The notes: generated by a model not told the origin, from the letters alone. DNA of 64,000 nucleotides from Candidatus Blastococcus massiliensis AP3 (GCF_000582785.1 NZ_HG931175.1:161436-225435); one strand, 5' to 3'; shown: positions 43,328 to 52,554, counted from the first letter of the stretch. Translations and numbers: made by a program.

Positions 43328-44163
43328 TGGCCGGACGCGTCGAGGGCAAGGTCGCATTCATCACCGGCGCCGCCCGGAGCCAGGGCCGCAGCCACGCGCT
43401 GCGGCTGGCCCAGGAGGGCGCAGACATCATCGCCGTCGACATCGCCGGGCCGGTGCCGTCCATCCAGATGTACCCGCCGGCCACCGAGGACGACCTGGCC
43501 GAGACAGTGCGGCAGGTCGAGGCGCTGGACCGGCGGATCGTCGCCACCAAGGCCGACGTGCGCGACAGCGGGGCGCTCAAGGCCGCGGTGGACGAGGGGG
43601 TCGCCCAGCTGGGACGGCTGGACATCGTGCTGGCGAACGCCGGCGTCTTCGAGATCCAGCCGGCCCTCGAGGTCTCCGACGACGCCTGGCGGGAGATGAT
43701 CGACATCAACCTGACCGGGGTGTGGAACACGTGCAAGGTCGCGCTCCCGCACCTCATCGAAGGCGGCCGGGGCGGGGCGATGGTCCTCACCAGCTCGACG
43801 GCCGGGCTCAAGGGGACGCCGAACACGATCCACTACACCGCGGCCAAGCACGGCGTCGTGGGGATCATGCGGACGCTGGCGAACGAGTTCGCCCAGCACT
43901 CGATCCGGGTCAACAGCGTTCACCCGACGGGGGTCGACACGGTGATGATCCAGAACGAGAAGACCTGGGGACTGTTCGCGCCCGACGATCCGGCACCCAG
44001 CCGGGAGAAGGCCGAGCCGATCTTCCAGTCCACCAATGCGCTGCCCGTCCCGTGGGTGGAGCCTGTCGACATCTCCAACGCCATCCTGTTCCTCGTCTCC
44101 GACGAGGCGCGATACATCACCGGGGTGACCCTCCCGGTGGACGCCGGGTACACCGTCAAGTAG
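43327..44163 (+). CDS. Mycofactocin-coupled SDR dehydrogenase, copy 2
   Basis: The protein has 278 residues and is a tandem paralogue of the previous gene, with the same length and conserved TGAARSQGRSHA, LANAG, SST and YTAAKHG motifs. The substrate-facing stretches differ (for example residues 38-50 and 215-235), suggesting a different alcohol substrate. Overlap of the two genes by one base means coupled translation and equal amounts. Confidence 0.88.
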   Translation: MAGRVEGKVAFITGAARSQGRSHALRLAQEGADIIAVDIAGPVPSIQMYPPATEDDLAETVRQVEALDRRIVATKADVRDSGALKAAVDEGVAQLGRLDIVLANAGVFEIQPALEVSDDAWREMIDINLTGVWNTCKVALPHLIEGGRGGAMVLTSSTAGLKGTPNTIHYTAAKHGVVGIMRTLANEFAQHSIRVNSVHPTGVDTVMIQNEKTWGLFAPDDPAPSREKAEPIFQSTNALPVPWVEPVDISNAILFLVSDEARYITGVTLPVDAGYTVK

Positions 44164-44193
44164 CGCCCGCCGCCTTTCTCCGAGGAGCTCGTC

Positions 44194-45192
44194 CTGACCG
44201 AGCACATCCCGCACGCCACCGGCGACGACCCGGTCGTCACCGGCCACCGGGTCACCTTCGACGACGGCGCGCACGTCCGCACGATCCGCACCCGGGTCGC
44301 CCAGCACCTCGTCGGACGCACCAGGGAGCTGGACCTGCTGCTGGCCGCGGTCGCGGCCGGCCGGGACGTGCTGCTCGAGGGACCGCCGGGGACGTCGAAG
44401 TCGACGCTGCTGCGCTCGATCACGGCCGAGTGGGGCATCCCGCTGGTCTGCGTCGAGGGCAACGCCGACCTCACTCCCACCCGGCTCGTCGGGCACCACG
44501 ACCCCGCCCGGGTGCTGCGCGAGAACTACTCCCCGGAGAACTTCGTGCCAGGCCCGCTGGTCGAGGCGATGCGCTCAGGCGGCTTCCTCTACGTGGAGGA
44601 GTTCAACCGGGCGCCGGAGGACACCCTGAACACGCTGCTCACAGCGATGGCCGAGCGGCGGATCGCGGTGCCCCGGGTCGGCACGGTCGAGGCGGAGGCC
44701 AGCTTCCGCGTCATCGCCTCGATGAACCCCTACGACACGATCGGCACCACCCGGCTGTCCACGTCCGTGCACGACCGGTTGTGCCGGCTGGTGATCGGTT
44801 ACCAGGATGCCGAGGCCGAGCGGGGCATAGCCGGCCGCCGGACCGGGCTGGAGTCGCCGCGGCTCCTCGCGGACGCAGTGGCGCTCACCCGGGCGACCCG
44901 GGAGCGGGATGACCTGCGGCAGGGCAGCAGCGTGCGGGGCGCGATCGACCTCGCGCTGATCGCCGCCCAACTGGCCGCGATCCGCGACGTGCAGCTGCCG
45001 GCCGAACCGTCGGTCGCGCCGCCGCGTGGGCTGCCCGAGGAGTACACCGACATCGTCCTGGACGCGATGCTGCTGGCCCTGTCCGGGCGCGTGTTCCTCG
45101 ACGAGACGCTGGAGACGACGCCGGAGACGGTGCTCCGGGAGATCTGGCAGGACCACTTCCTGCTCCACCCGGCGGCGGCGGAGCCTGGTTGA
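44194..45192 (+). CDS. MoxR-family AAA+ ATPase with apparent CTG start
   Basis: The protein has 332 residues. Walker A GPPGTSKS is at 63-70, Walker B FLYVEEFNR at 131-139, sensor 1 in IASMNPYDTIG. MoxR ATPases work with VWA proteins to mature or activate enzymes, often dehydrogenases. No ATG, GTG or TTG lies in frame between the upstream stop (44161) and the GTG at 44368, which would begin two residues before the P-loop region and cut off the N-terminal AAA helices. A CTG at 44194 has GAGGAG six bases upstream and gives a normal N-terminus. Confidence 0.82.
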   Translation: MTEHIPHATGDDPVVTGHRVTFDDGAHVRTIRTRVAQHLVGRTRELDLLLAAVAAGRDVLLEGPPGTSKSTLLRSITAEWGIPLVCVEGNADLTPTRLVGHHDPARVLRENYSPENFVPGPLVEAMRSGGFLYVEEFNRAPEDTLNTLLTAMAERRIAVPRVGTVEAEASFRVIASMNPYDTIGTTRLSTSVHDRLCRLVIGYQDAEAERGIAGRRTGLESPRLLADAVALTRATRERDDLRQGSSVRGAIDLALIAAQLAAIRDVQLPAEPSVAPPRGLPEEYTDIVLDAMLLALSGRVFLDETLETTPETVLREIWQDHFLLHPAAAEPG

Positions 45193-45216
45193 AGAGCCGT
45201 CGACGCCGACTCCCCG

Positions 45217-46191
45217 GTGACCCGCCGCGACCGCCCGGGCGCGAGCCGGACCCGGGGAATGCGACCACTCCGGCGCAGGCCCAAGCAGCTCACCGAGCAG
45301 CCGACGCTCTATGAGCCGTCCCGCGGCGAGGGCGGCATGGCGCTCGTCTCCGGCGACCGGCGGCGGACGCAGACGGCGGCGACCCGGGCCGGCGGGACCG
45401 CGTCCGGCACGACCGACGAACCGGCCGACCTCATCGCGCTGGCCGACCTGGCGACCGAGAGCGGGGCGGACCAGCTGACCCGGGCACGCGCGCGGCAGAT
45501 CGCCCGCCGGCTCGCTGTGCCGCGCCCGCCGCGCGACCAGCGGTCCCGGCGCGGCGTGGGCGAGCTGGCCAGTCTGTCCTGGAGCGGGGGGTCCGACGAG
45601 CTGGACCTGGAGCGCACCCTCGAGGCGATCGTCGGCATCCCGTACCCGGAGGGCACCGACCTGGTGGTGCGCGAGCGGGTACGGCAGCGTCGCTCGGTCG
45701 TGCTCGTCGTGGACGTGTCGGGGTCGATGAAGGGCGAGCGGGTGCGGACGGCGGCGGCCACGGTGGGGGCGCTGGCCGGCGAGCTGGCCCGCGACTCGCT
45801 CGCCGTCGTCGCCTTCTGGTCCGACGCTGCGGTGTTGGTGCGGATGGGCGAGCAGGTCGCGCCGCTCGCCGTGCTCGACCTGTTGCTGCGGGTGCCGACC
45901 CAGGGGCTGACGAACGTGTCCTTCGCGCTGGATACCGCGGCCCATCAGCTGGAGGGCGTGCCGCCGCGTGACGCACGGGTGCTCCTGCTGTCGGACTGCG
46001 TGCACAACGCCGGACCCGACCCGCGGCTGACCGCTGCGCGGCTTCCGCGGCTGGACGTCCTGGTTGACACCTCCGGGGAGCAGGACGTCGAGCTCGGCCG
46101 CGACCTCGCCCGGCTGGGTCGCGGCCGGGCCAGGCTGGTCAGCGACCACCGGGACGTCGCTGCGGCGCTCTCCGCTGTCTTCAGTGATTGA
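45217..46191 (+). CDS. VWA-domain protein, MoxR partner
   Basis: The protein has 324 residues from a GTG at 45217; an ATG at 45259 is also possible, and neither has a strong ribosome site. The C-terminal VWA domain has the MIDAS motif DVSGSMKG at 166-173. The N-terminal 120 residues are basic and probably flexible. MoxR-VWA pairs act as a chaperone or metal-insertion system. The 24-nt gap to the MoxR gene and the terminator after the stop make it the last gene of the operon. Confidence 0.85.
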   Translation: MTRRDRPGASRTRGMRPLRRRPKQLTEQPTLYEPSRGEGGMALVSGDRRRTQTAATRAGGTASGTTDEPADLIALADLATESGADQLTRARARQIARRLAVPRPPRDQRSRRGVGELASLSWSGGSDELDLERTLEAIVGIPYPEGTDLVVRERVRQRRSVVLVVDVSGSMKGERVRTAAATVGALAGELARDSLAVVAFWSDAAVLVRMGEQVAPLAVLDLLLRVPTQGLTNVSFALDTAAHQLEGVPPRDARVLLLSDCVHNAGPDPRLTAARLPRLDVLVDTSGEQDVELGRDLARLGRGRARLVSDHRDVAAALSAVFSD

Positions 46192-46355
46192 CCTGTGGGG
46201 ATTCGTCACGCACTGCGCCCTCCCCCACCCTGTCCAGCAGTCTCCGCCTACGCCTCGAGGCGGCGTGGTCGAGCGGCATGCCCGCACCTTGCGCGTCCCG
46301 TCCGGAGGGACTGTCAGGCGCAGCCGCAGGAGCACGCGGCCACTGTGCAGGAAAC

Positions 46356-46399
46356 GGCGACGGCGCGTGCTCCCCGGGCGGGGAACACGCGCCGTCGCC
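46356..46399. terminator. Large bidirectional terminator hairpin
   Basis: A perfect 14-bp stem (46356-46369 with 46386-46399) encloses a CCCC/GGGG inner stem. It sits between the convergent VWA gene and the Fe-S reductase gene, ten bases from the latter's stop. Confidence 0.75.
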
Positions 46400-46409
46400 G
46401 GTCCTTCTC

Positions 46410-48710
46410 CTACTTAGGGTCGTGCTCCGTCGCCGCGGAGTCGAGCCCGACGACGTCGTCGGTCTTGGTGCCGACGTCGGCACCGGAGGCCGCGCCCTGG
46501 ACGCCCGCCGCCACCGGCTGCATCGAGCGCAGCAGGATCTGGCTGACGTCGAGGACCTCGACGTGCTCGCCGGCCTCGCCGTTCTGCTTCTTCGACGTGA
46601 GGGCGTCGGAGAGCATCGTGATGCAGAACGGGCAGGCGGTGGAGATGACGTCGGGATCGAGCTCGAGCGCCTCCTCGGTGCGCTCGACGTTGATCCGCTT
46701 GCCGATCTTCTCCTCCATCCACATGCGCGCACCGCCGGCGCCGCAGCAGAAGCCGCGGTCCTTGCAGCGGTGCATCTCCTGCGTGGTGAGGCCCTCGACG
46801 GCGTCGAGGATCTCGCGCGGAGGCGTGTAGACCTTGTTGTGCCGGCCCAGGAAGCACGGGTCGTGGTAGGTCACCTTGCGGTCGATCGGGGTGACCGGGA
46901 CGAGCCGGCCCTCCTCGATCAGCTGGCCGAGCAGCTGCGTGTGGTGGATGACCTCGTACTCGCCACCGACCTGCGGGTACTCCTTGCCCAGCGAGTTGAA
47001 GCAGTGCGGGCAGGTGGCCACGATCTTGCGGGTGCCGGGGACGCGGCCCTCGAAGACGCCGTTGAGGGTCTCGACGTTCTCCATGGCCAGCTGCTGGAAG
47101 ACGAACTCGTTGCCCAGGCGGCGGGCCGGGTCACCGGAGCAGGTCTCCCCGTTGCCGAGGACGGCGAACTCGACGCCCGCGGTGTGCAGCAGCTCCGCGA
47201 CGGCCTTGGTGACCTTCTTGGCGCGGTCGTCGACGGCGCCGGCGCAGCCGACCCAGAACAGGTACTCGACCTCGTGGGGCAGCGGGCCGTCGGCCATGCG
47301 CACCTCGAAGTCGAGCTCCTTGATCCAGTCCTCGCGGACGTTGCCGCCCATGCCCCAGGGGTTGCCGCGCTTCTCCAGGTTGGTCAGCATCACGCCGGCC
47401 TCGGAGGGGAAGTTCGACTCGATGAGCACCTGGTAGCGCCGCATGTCCTCGATGTGGTCGATGTGCTCGATGTCCACCGGGCACTGTTCGACGCAGGCGC
47501 CGCAGTTCGTGCAGCTCCACAGGACGTCGGGGTCGATGACCCCGCCCTCCTCGAGGGTGCCGACCAGCGGGCGGTGCGCCTGCGCGTCGTTGGTGCCCTC
47601 GATGCGGGCGTAGCCGCTGGCCCAGACCTGCTCGTCGCTGGGCTTGAGGATGTCGTAGTCCGGCGCCGTCTCCGACGCGGTCTTCTCACCGAGGAGGTAG
47701 GGGGCCTTCGCGTAGAGGTGATCGCGGAGGTCCATGATCACCATCTTCGGGCTGAGCGGCTTGCCCGTGTTCCACGCCGGGCACTGGCTCTGGCACCGCC
47801 CGCACTCGGTGCAGGTCGTGAAGTCCAGCATGCCCTTCCACGTGAAGTCCTCGATCTTCCCGCGGCCGAACACCGCGTCCTCGTCGGGATCCTCGAAGTC
47901 GATCGGCTTCCCACCCGAGGTCATCGCCGGCAGCGGGCCCAGGGCCGGCGCGCCACTGGCACCCTCCCGCTTGGCGTAGATGTTGAGGAACGCGCTGAAC
48001 CGGTGCCACGCCACACCCATGTTCAGCACCCGGCTGATCACCACCAGCCAGGTCAGGCTGACCACGACCTTCACGAACGCCACGACGGTCAGCAGGTCCG
48101 GGCTGTCGGGCATCACGTTCGCCAGCGCGCCGGAGATCGGATGCGACCAGCCAGGCGCATCGGTCAGGCCCGAGGACACCTTCAGCGCACGGATCAGCAG
48201 GATGCAGATCCCGATGGTCAGGATGACCGCCTCGACGAAGTAGCCCCGGCCCTCGTTCGACCCGGCGAAGCGGCTCTTGCGGCCCTGCCGGCGCGGGTGG
48301 TCCCGCTGGCGCCGGTAGATCAGGTAGCCGATCCCGAGGATCGTGCCGGTGCCGATGATGTCCGCGAACAGGTTCCAGACGCCCCACTCACCGATCAGCG
48401 GGATGTGGAAAGCGGGGTTCCACACCTCACCGAACGCCTCCACCAGCGTCAGCACGAGGCCGTAGAACCCCATGAAGACGAACCAGTGCGCGACCCCGAT
48501 CGAGGACCACTTCAGCATCCGGGTGTGACCCAGCGACTCGACCAGCGTCGTCTTCAGGCGGGTCCTCACCGGCCCCCACCGGGTGCCGTCGGGCTGGCCG
48601 GTGCGGATGATCCGCACCATCGCGCGGACGGCCCGGTAGGCCATCACCACCGAAACGAACAGGAACAGGACGCTGATCGTCCCCAGGACGACCTGCAGCG
48701 GGCCCGTCAT
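46410..48710 (-). CDS. etfD: Membrane Fe-S reductase, EtfD-type (ETF to quinone)
   Basis: The protein has 766 residues from the ATG at 48710 with GGAGG upstream. Six helices of a heme-b/NarI-like membrane part cover about 5-240. Two 4Fe-4S motifs follow (C300, C303, C306, C310 and C400, C403, C406, C410). Two CCG domains follow, with CPHCFNSLG and CCGAGGARMW. This is the layout of mycobacterial EtfD (Rv0338c), which takes electrons from electron-transfer flavoprotein during acyl-CoA oxidation and passes them to quinone. Mycofactocin reoxidation has also been linked to the respiratory chain. Confidence 0.88.
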   Translation of the reverse strand: MTGPLQVVLGTISVLFLFVSVVMAYRAVRAMVRIIRTGQPDGTRWGPVRTRLKTTLVESLGHTRMLKWSSIGVAHWFVFMGFYGLVLTLVEAFGEVWNPAFHIPLIGEWGVWNLFADIIGTGTILGIGYLIYRRQRDHPRRQGRKSRFAGSNEGRGYFVEAVILTIGICILLIRALKVSSGLTDAPGWSHPISGALANVMPDSPDLLTVVAFVKVVVSLTWLVVISRVLNMGVAWHRFSAFLNIYAKREGASGAPALGPLPAMTSGGKPIDFEDPDEDAVFGRGKIEDFTWKGMLDFTTCTECGRCQSQCPAWNTGKPLSPKMVIMDLRDHLYAKAPYLLGEKTASETAPDYDILKPSDEQVWASGYARIEGTNDAQAHRPLVGTLEEGGVIDPDVLWSCTNCGACVEQCPVDIEHIDHIEDMRRYQVLIESNFPSEAGVMLTNLEKRGNPWGMGGNVREDWIKELDFEVRMADGPLPHEVEYLFWVGCAGAVDDRAKKVTKAVAELLHTAGVEFAVLGNGETCSGDPARRLGNEFVFQQLAMENVETLNGVFEGRVPGTRKIVATCPHCFNSLGKEYPQVGGEYEVIHHTQLLGQLIEEGRLVPVTPIDRKVTYHDPCFLGRHNKVYTPPREILDAVEGLTTQEMHRCKDRGFCCGAGGARMWMEEKIGKRINVERTEEALELDPDVISTACPFCITMLSDALTSKKQNGEAGEHVEVLDVSQILLRSMQPVAAGVQGAASGADVGTKTDDVVGLDSAATEHDPK

Positions 48711-48849
48711 CAATTCCTCCCCCGCACGCCTGACGGCGTCGGTTGACTCCCGTGCGCCGATCGGCGACGGCGAAACTCTGTGCGGTGTGCGCCTGGGGGC
48801 TCATCGCTCCGCGCCCCGGAACTCGCGCGCGAGAACGCGGCCTCGGCGA

Positions 48850-49554
48850 TCACCCGGCGTCCCCTTCCTGAGGGCTGGCGCCGTTCGGACGGCTGCTGTC
48901 CGGCTCGCGCGAGGAGCTGGCCATCCGGATTGCCATGAAGCCGCTTCGCATACCCTCCACGCCGTCCTTCTCGTCGAGGGGAGGCAGCGACTCAGCCTGG
49001 TCGGGTCCCATTGCATCGAAGACCAGGGACACGTACCGGCGCCGGTCTGCCGGCGAGGCCGGGGGCGTGGAGAGACCGACGACGAGGATGCTGAGCACAC
49101 GCGGGATGTCGTAGGGCTGCAGGTCCGCCCGGATCTCGTTCCTCTCCTGCGCGTGCCGCAGCAGGACGGCGAAGGGCTCCAGGAACTCCCTCAGCAGGTC
49201 GTCGGTCAGCACCGCGAAGTCAGCGGACGAGGCGATCAGTCCGCGCTCCCGGTCGAGTAGCTCCAGCAGTCGCTCGACGATCAGCAGGAACGACTGCCGG
49301 GCGCTGCCTTGGGCGCACGACTGACGAAGCAGGGGCAGGAGCTCGTCCCGCATGATCGATCGGTACACCGCCCGGGTCAGGCTCTCCCGGCCGGAGAAGT
49401 GGCGGTACAGGGTGGCGATCCCGACTCCGGCTTCGCTCGCGATCTCCTCCAGCGAACCCTGACCACCGGAGGCGAACACCTTGCGGGCGGCCGCGATCAA
49501 CCGTTCGCTGTTCGCGAGGGCGTCTCGCCGCCGTGTACTCGCCGGCGGTGTCAT
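48850..49554 (-). CDS. TetR-family regulator, divergent from the MMPL gene
   Basis: The protein has 234 residues from the ATG at 49554 with AGAGGA upstream. The helix-turn-helix contains LEEIASEAGVGIATLYRHFS at about 35-54. A Ser/Pro-rich tail ends the protein. A palindrome lies between it and the divergent MMPL gene. It probably represses the exporter until a ligand binds. Confidence 0.87.
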   Translation of the reverse strand: MTPPASTRRRDALANSERLIAAARKVFASGGQGSLEEIASEAGVGIATLYRHFSGRESLTRAVYRSIMRDELLPLLRQSCAQGSARQSFLLIVERLLELLDRERGLIASSADFAVLTDDLLREFLEPFAVLLRHAQERNEIRADLQPYDIPRVLSILVVGLSTPPASPADRRRYVSLVFDAMGPDQAESLPPLDEKDGVEGMRSGFMAIRMASSSREPDSSRPNGASPQEGDAG

Positions 49555-49639
49555 GGCAGGGGATCCTCTCAGCCGACGCGAGCGGCACCCGCAGTACCGC
49601 TGGAGACCACCGGCTGCAGCCAGGGCCTTCCGTGCATAC

Positions 49640-49653
49640 GATAGCTCCCTATC
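49640..49653. promoter_or_regulatory. Palindrome between TetR and MMPL genes
   Basis: GATAG and CTATC flank CTCC. On the minus strand a TATCGT -10-like box overlaps the left arm. Likely operator of the TetR regulator. Confidence 0.45.
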
Positions 49654-49717
49654 ACTTCTGGTCTTCCACGGTGCCCTCATGGGAGCCGTGACGCACTGAC
49701 CGGCTCTGGGGGCTGCG

Positions 49718-52078
49718 GTGTCGACATTGCTGTACAGGGTGGGGCGGGCGACGTATCGGCACCCGTTCCGTGTGGTCGCGGTGTGGGTGGTGCTGCTGGT
49801 CGCGCTCGTCGGCGCACTGGCCCTCAATCCCCCCAAGCTGAGCACGGAGTTCCGCATCGACGGGACACCGGCCCAGGAGGTGATCGACGAACTGGCCCGG
49901 GAACTCCCGGAAGTGAGCGGCGGTCAGGGTTCGCTGGTGTTCCAGGCGTCGTCCGGCGAGCGTCTCGACTCGGACCGGCTCGCCCCGGTGGTCGCCGAGG
50001 CCGTTCAGGGCGTCTACGGGATCGATCCGGTCGTGGATCCGGCCGAACTGACCGGAGCCCGAGAGCCAGGGGGCCCGCCCGCAGCCGGTTCCCCGGGCGA
50101 CGTACCGCAGCCTCCCGGCGCGGCGGCTGTCGCGCCGGGGGCATTGGTCGTGGACGGCCGGCCGATCCCGGGCGTGATGGTGTCCGAGGACGGCCGCGTC
50201 GCGCTGTTCCAGTTCCAGTTCGAGGACCAGCTGTTCGAGCTCCCCCAGGGCACCGTGGCCGACACCGTCGCAGCGGCGGAGGCACCGGCGGAAGAAGCGG
50301 GGGTGGCCGTGCTTCCGGGCGCCACCCTGCAGGAGATCCCCGAGATCATCGGCATCGGGGAGATCGTCGGCCTCGCCGTGGCGGCCCTGGTCCTCGTCGT
50401 CACGCTCGGCTCCGTGGTTGCCGCCGGGCTGCCGCTGCTCACCGCCCTGGCCGGGGTCGGCGCGGGCATCGGCGGCGCCTTCGCGCTGGCCCACCTGTTC
50501 GAACTGAACTCCTTGTCCGTGGTCCTGGCGCTGATGCTGGGGCTCGCCGTAGGCATCGACTACGCCCTGTTCATCGTCAACCGGCAGCGGTGGCTCATCC
50601 TGACCCGCGGTCTGGACGCAGGAGAAGCCGCGGCCCGAGCCGTGGGCACCGCCGGAAGCGCCGTGTTCTTCGCCGGAACGACTGTCGTCATCGCGCTCAC
50701 CGGGCTGTTGGTCGTGGGTATCGAACTGCTGACGGTGATGGCGCTCATCGCCGCCGCGACAGTCGCCATCGCCGTCGTGGTCGCCCTGACCCTGCTTCCG
50801 GCCCTGCTCGGCCTGGTCAGGGAACGCATCTGCTCACCTCGCGCCCGGGCACACCAGGCCCGGCCCGGCGACCGCTCCCGGAGCCCGGCGCGTCGCTGGG
50901 TCGGGCTCGTCGTGCGACACCGCTGGGCGGCCGTCCTCCTGGTCACCGGGGTCACCGCGCTGCTCGCCCTGCCGCTGTCCAGCATGCGGCTCGGGATGCC
51001 CTCGGCCGAGAGCTACGGCAGCGGCAGCGCACAGCGCGAAGGTTATGACGTGGTCGCCGAGGGCTTCGGCGAAGGCTTCAACGGGCCGCTGACCGTGGCC
51101 GTGCGGACCGCCGAGCCGGGCGCACCGATCGAGCCGCCGACTCTGGAGCAACTGGCGGCAGACCTCGACGCGCTCGAGGGCGTCCAGACGACCATGCCCG
51201 CCGGCGCCAGCCAGGACGGCACCATCGCGGTTCTGCAGGTCGTTCCGACCACGGGTCCGACCGACGAGGCGACCGAGGACCTGGTCGCGGAGATCCGCGA
51301 CCGCTCGACGCAGTACGCGGGCGACCTCGGGGTCACCCTCGGCGTCACCGGCCTGACAGCCATCGGCATCGACATGTCCGAGCGACTGTCCGAGGTGCTG
51401 CCCCTCTACCTGGCGGTCGTCCTCGGCCTGTCGCTGATCGTGCTGCTCCTGGTGTTCCGGTCCGTCCTCGTCCCGATCAAGGCGACAGTCGGGTTCCTGC
51501 TCAGCATCCTGGCGACGTTCGGGGCGACGACGGCCGTCTTCCAGTGGGGCTGGCTCAACCAGGTGTTCGGGCTCGACAGCACCACCGTGGTGATGAGCGT
51601 GATCCCGATCATCGCGACCGGCGTGCTCTACGGGCTGGCGATGGACTACCAGATCTTCCTGGTCTCCTCGATCCGCGAGTCCCACGTCCACGGAAGTCAC
51701 GGAGCCGACAGCGTCACCGACGGGTTCACCCAGGCGAGCCGCGTGGTGGTCGCTGCGGCGATCATCATGACTGCGGTCTTCGCCGGCTTCATCTTCAACG
51801 CCGACCCGACGGTCAAGCAGGTCGGCTTCGCGCTCGCCGTCGGCATCCTGATCGATGCGTTCCTGATCCGGCTCACCCTGGTCCCGGCGGTCATGGCCAT
51901 GTTCGGCGACCGGGCCTGGTGGCTGCCCGCATGGCTCGACCGGCTCCTCCCCGACCTCGACGTCGAAGGTGAGAAGCTCCTCCAGCGGCTCGACGAAGAG
52001 CGCGGGGAGGTTCCCGCCGCCACGGATCAGCCTGGTCGGGAGCCGGCGTCGATCCCCGCGGGGGGAGGATCCCGATGA
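49718..52078 (+). CDS. MMPL/RND-family exporter
   Basis: The protein has 786 residues from a GTG at 49718. It shows helix 1, an extracellular domain with an unusual Pro/Gly/Ala insert (about 110-145), helices with GIDYALFIVNRQR, a second extracellular domain, and a final helix set with AMDYQIFLVSSIRE. The soluble tail is about 50 residues. MMPL exporters move lipids or hydrophobic compounds. It is likely controlled by the divergent TetR gene and is coupled to a small membrane protein. Confidence 0.9.
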   Translation: MSTLLYRVGRATYRHPFRVVAVWVVLLVALVGALALNPPKLSTEFRIDGTPAQEVIDELARELPEVSGGQGSLVFQASSGERLDSDRLAPVVAEAVQGVYGIDPVVDPAELTGAREPGGPPAAGSPGDVPQPPGAAAVAPGALVVDGRPIPGVMVSEDGRVALFQFQFEDQLFELPQGTVADTVAAAEAPAEEAGVAVLPGATLQEIPEIIGIGEIVGLAVAALVLVVTLGSVVAAGLPLLTALAGVGAGIGGAFALAHLFELNSLSVVLALMLGLAVGIDYALFIVNRQRWLILTRGLDAGEAAARAVGTAGSAVFFAGTTVVIALTGLLVVGIELLTVMALIAAATVAIAVVVALTLLPALLGLVRERICSPRARAHQARPGDRSRSPARRWVGLVVRHRWAAVLLVTGVTALLALPLSSMRLGMPSAESYGSGSAQREGYDVVAEGFGEGFNGPLTVAVRTAEPGAPIEPPTLEQLAADLDALEGVQTTMPAGASQDGTIAVLQVVPTTGPTDEATEDLVAEIRDRSTQYAGDLGVTLGVTGLTAIGIDMSERLSEVLPLYLAVVLGLSLIVLLLVFRSVLVPIKATVGFLLSILATFGATTAVFQWGWLNQVFGLDSTTVVMSVIPIIATGVLYGLAMDYQIFLVSSIRESHVHGSHGADSVTDGFTQASRVVVAAAIIMTAVFAGFIFNADPTVKQVGFALAVGILIDAFLIRLTLVPAVMAMFGDRAWWLPAWLDRLLPDLDVEGEKLLQRLDEERGEVPAATDQPGREPASIPAGGGSR

Positions 52079-52506
52079 CCCTCGCGCGGTGGGGACGACG
52101 GTTGATCACCGGATCCGCCGTAGCGTCGGCGACCCTCCCCTGGCTCGCCGACTGGAACCACGGCCACACCTTCGGTCCCGAGTACGGTCCGCACGCCCGG
52201 TGGCACGGGACCTCCGAGGTCCTCGGTGCGACGGCGGAGGGAGTCCTCGCCCTCTGGCTGCTCCGTGCCGCCGGCGACGAGCATCGGCCCGACGAGCGTC
52301 TGCTCGTCGCCGCCGCACTGCTGCCCATCGTCCGCTGGGCGCCGTTCAACCTCACGCTGCTGGTGCCCGGGACGTCCCCCTACGACCAGCACCGCATCCC
52401 GCAACGGGTCCTGGGCATGCCGGCCGCCCTGCTCAGCCAGGACCTCATCGCGGCCACCGCCGCCGCCGGGCTGCTTCTACGCCGCCTCGCCCGCCGGCGC
52501 CCGTAG
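52075..52506 (+). CDS. Small membrane protein coupled to the MMPL gene
   Basis: The protein has 143 residues with an ATG overlapping the MMPL stop (ATGA). Three or four hydrophobic helices are visible, with His/Trp residues near the first loop (WLADWNHGHTFGPEYGPHARWHG). No family recognised. Coupling suggests an accessory subunit of the exporter. Confidence 0.72.
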   Translation: MTLARWGRRLITGSAVASATLPWLADWNHGHTFGPEYGPHARWHGTSEVLGATAEGVLALWLLRAAGDEHRPDERLLVAAALLPIVRWAPFNLTLLVPGTSPYDQHRIPQRVLGMPAALLSQDLIAATAAAGLLLRRLARRRP

Positions 52507-52514
52507 GGCCGCGG

Positions 52515-52534
52515 GCGGCCGGCCGTCCGGCCGC
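52515..52534. terminator. Hairpin between convergent genes
   Basis: GCGGCCGG and CCGGCCGC form a perfect 8-bp stem with loop CCGT, nine bases after the small membrane protein gene and 20 bases from the hydrolase stop. It can serve both directions. Confidence 0.6.
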
Positions 52535-52554
52535 TCGGCGAGCGCTCTGCAGGT

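Noticed and set aside
46188-48746. An 852-codon plus-strand frame opposite the EtfD gene
   Set aside because: The minus strand carries all EtfD motifs in order. The plus frame is repetitive Arg/Asp/Gly/Leu sequence typical of antisense reading in high-GC DNA.
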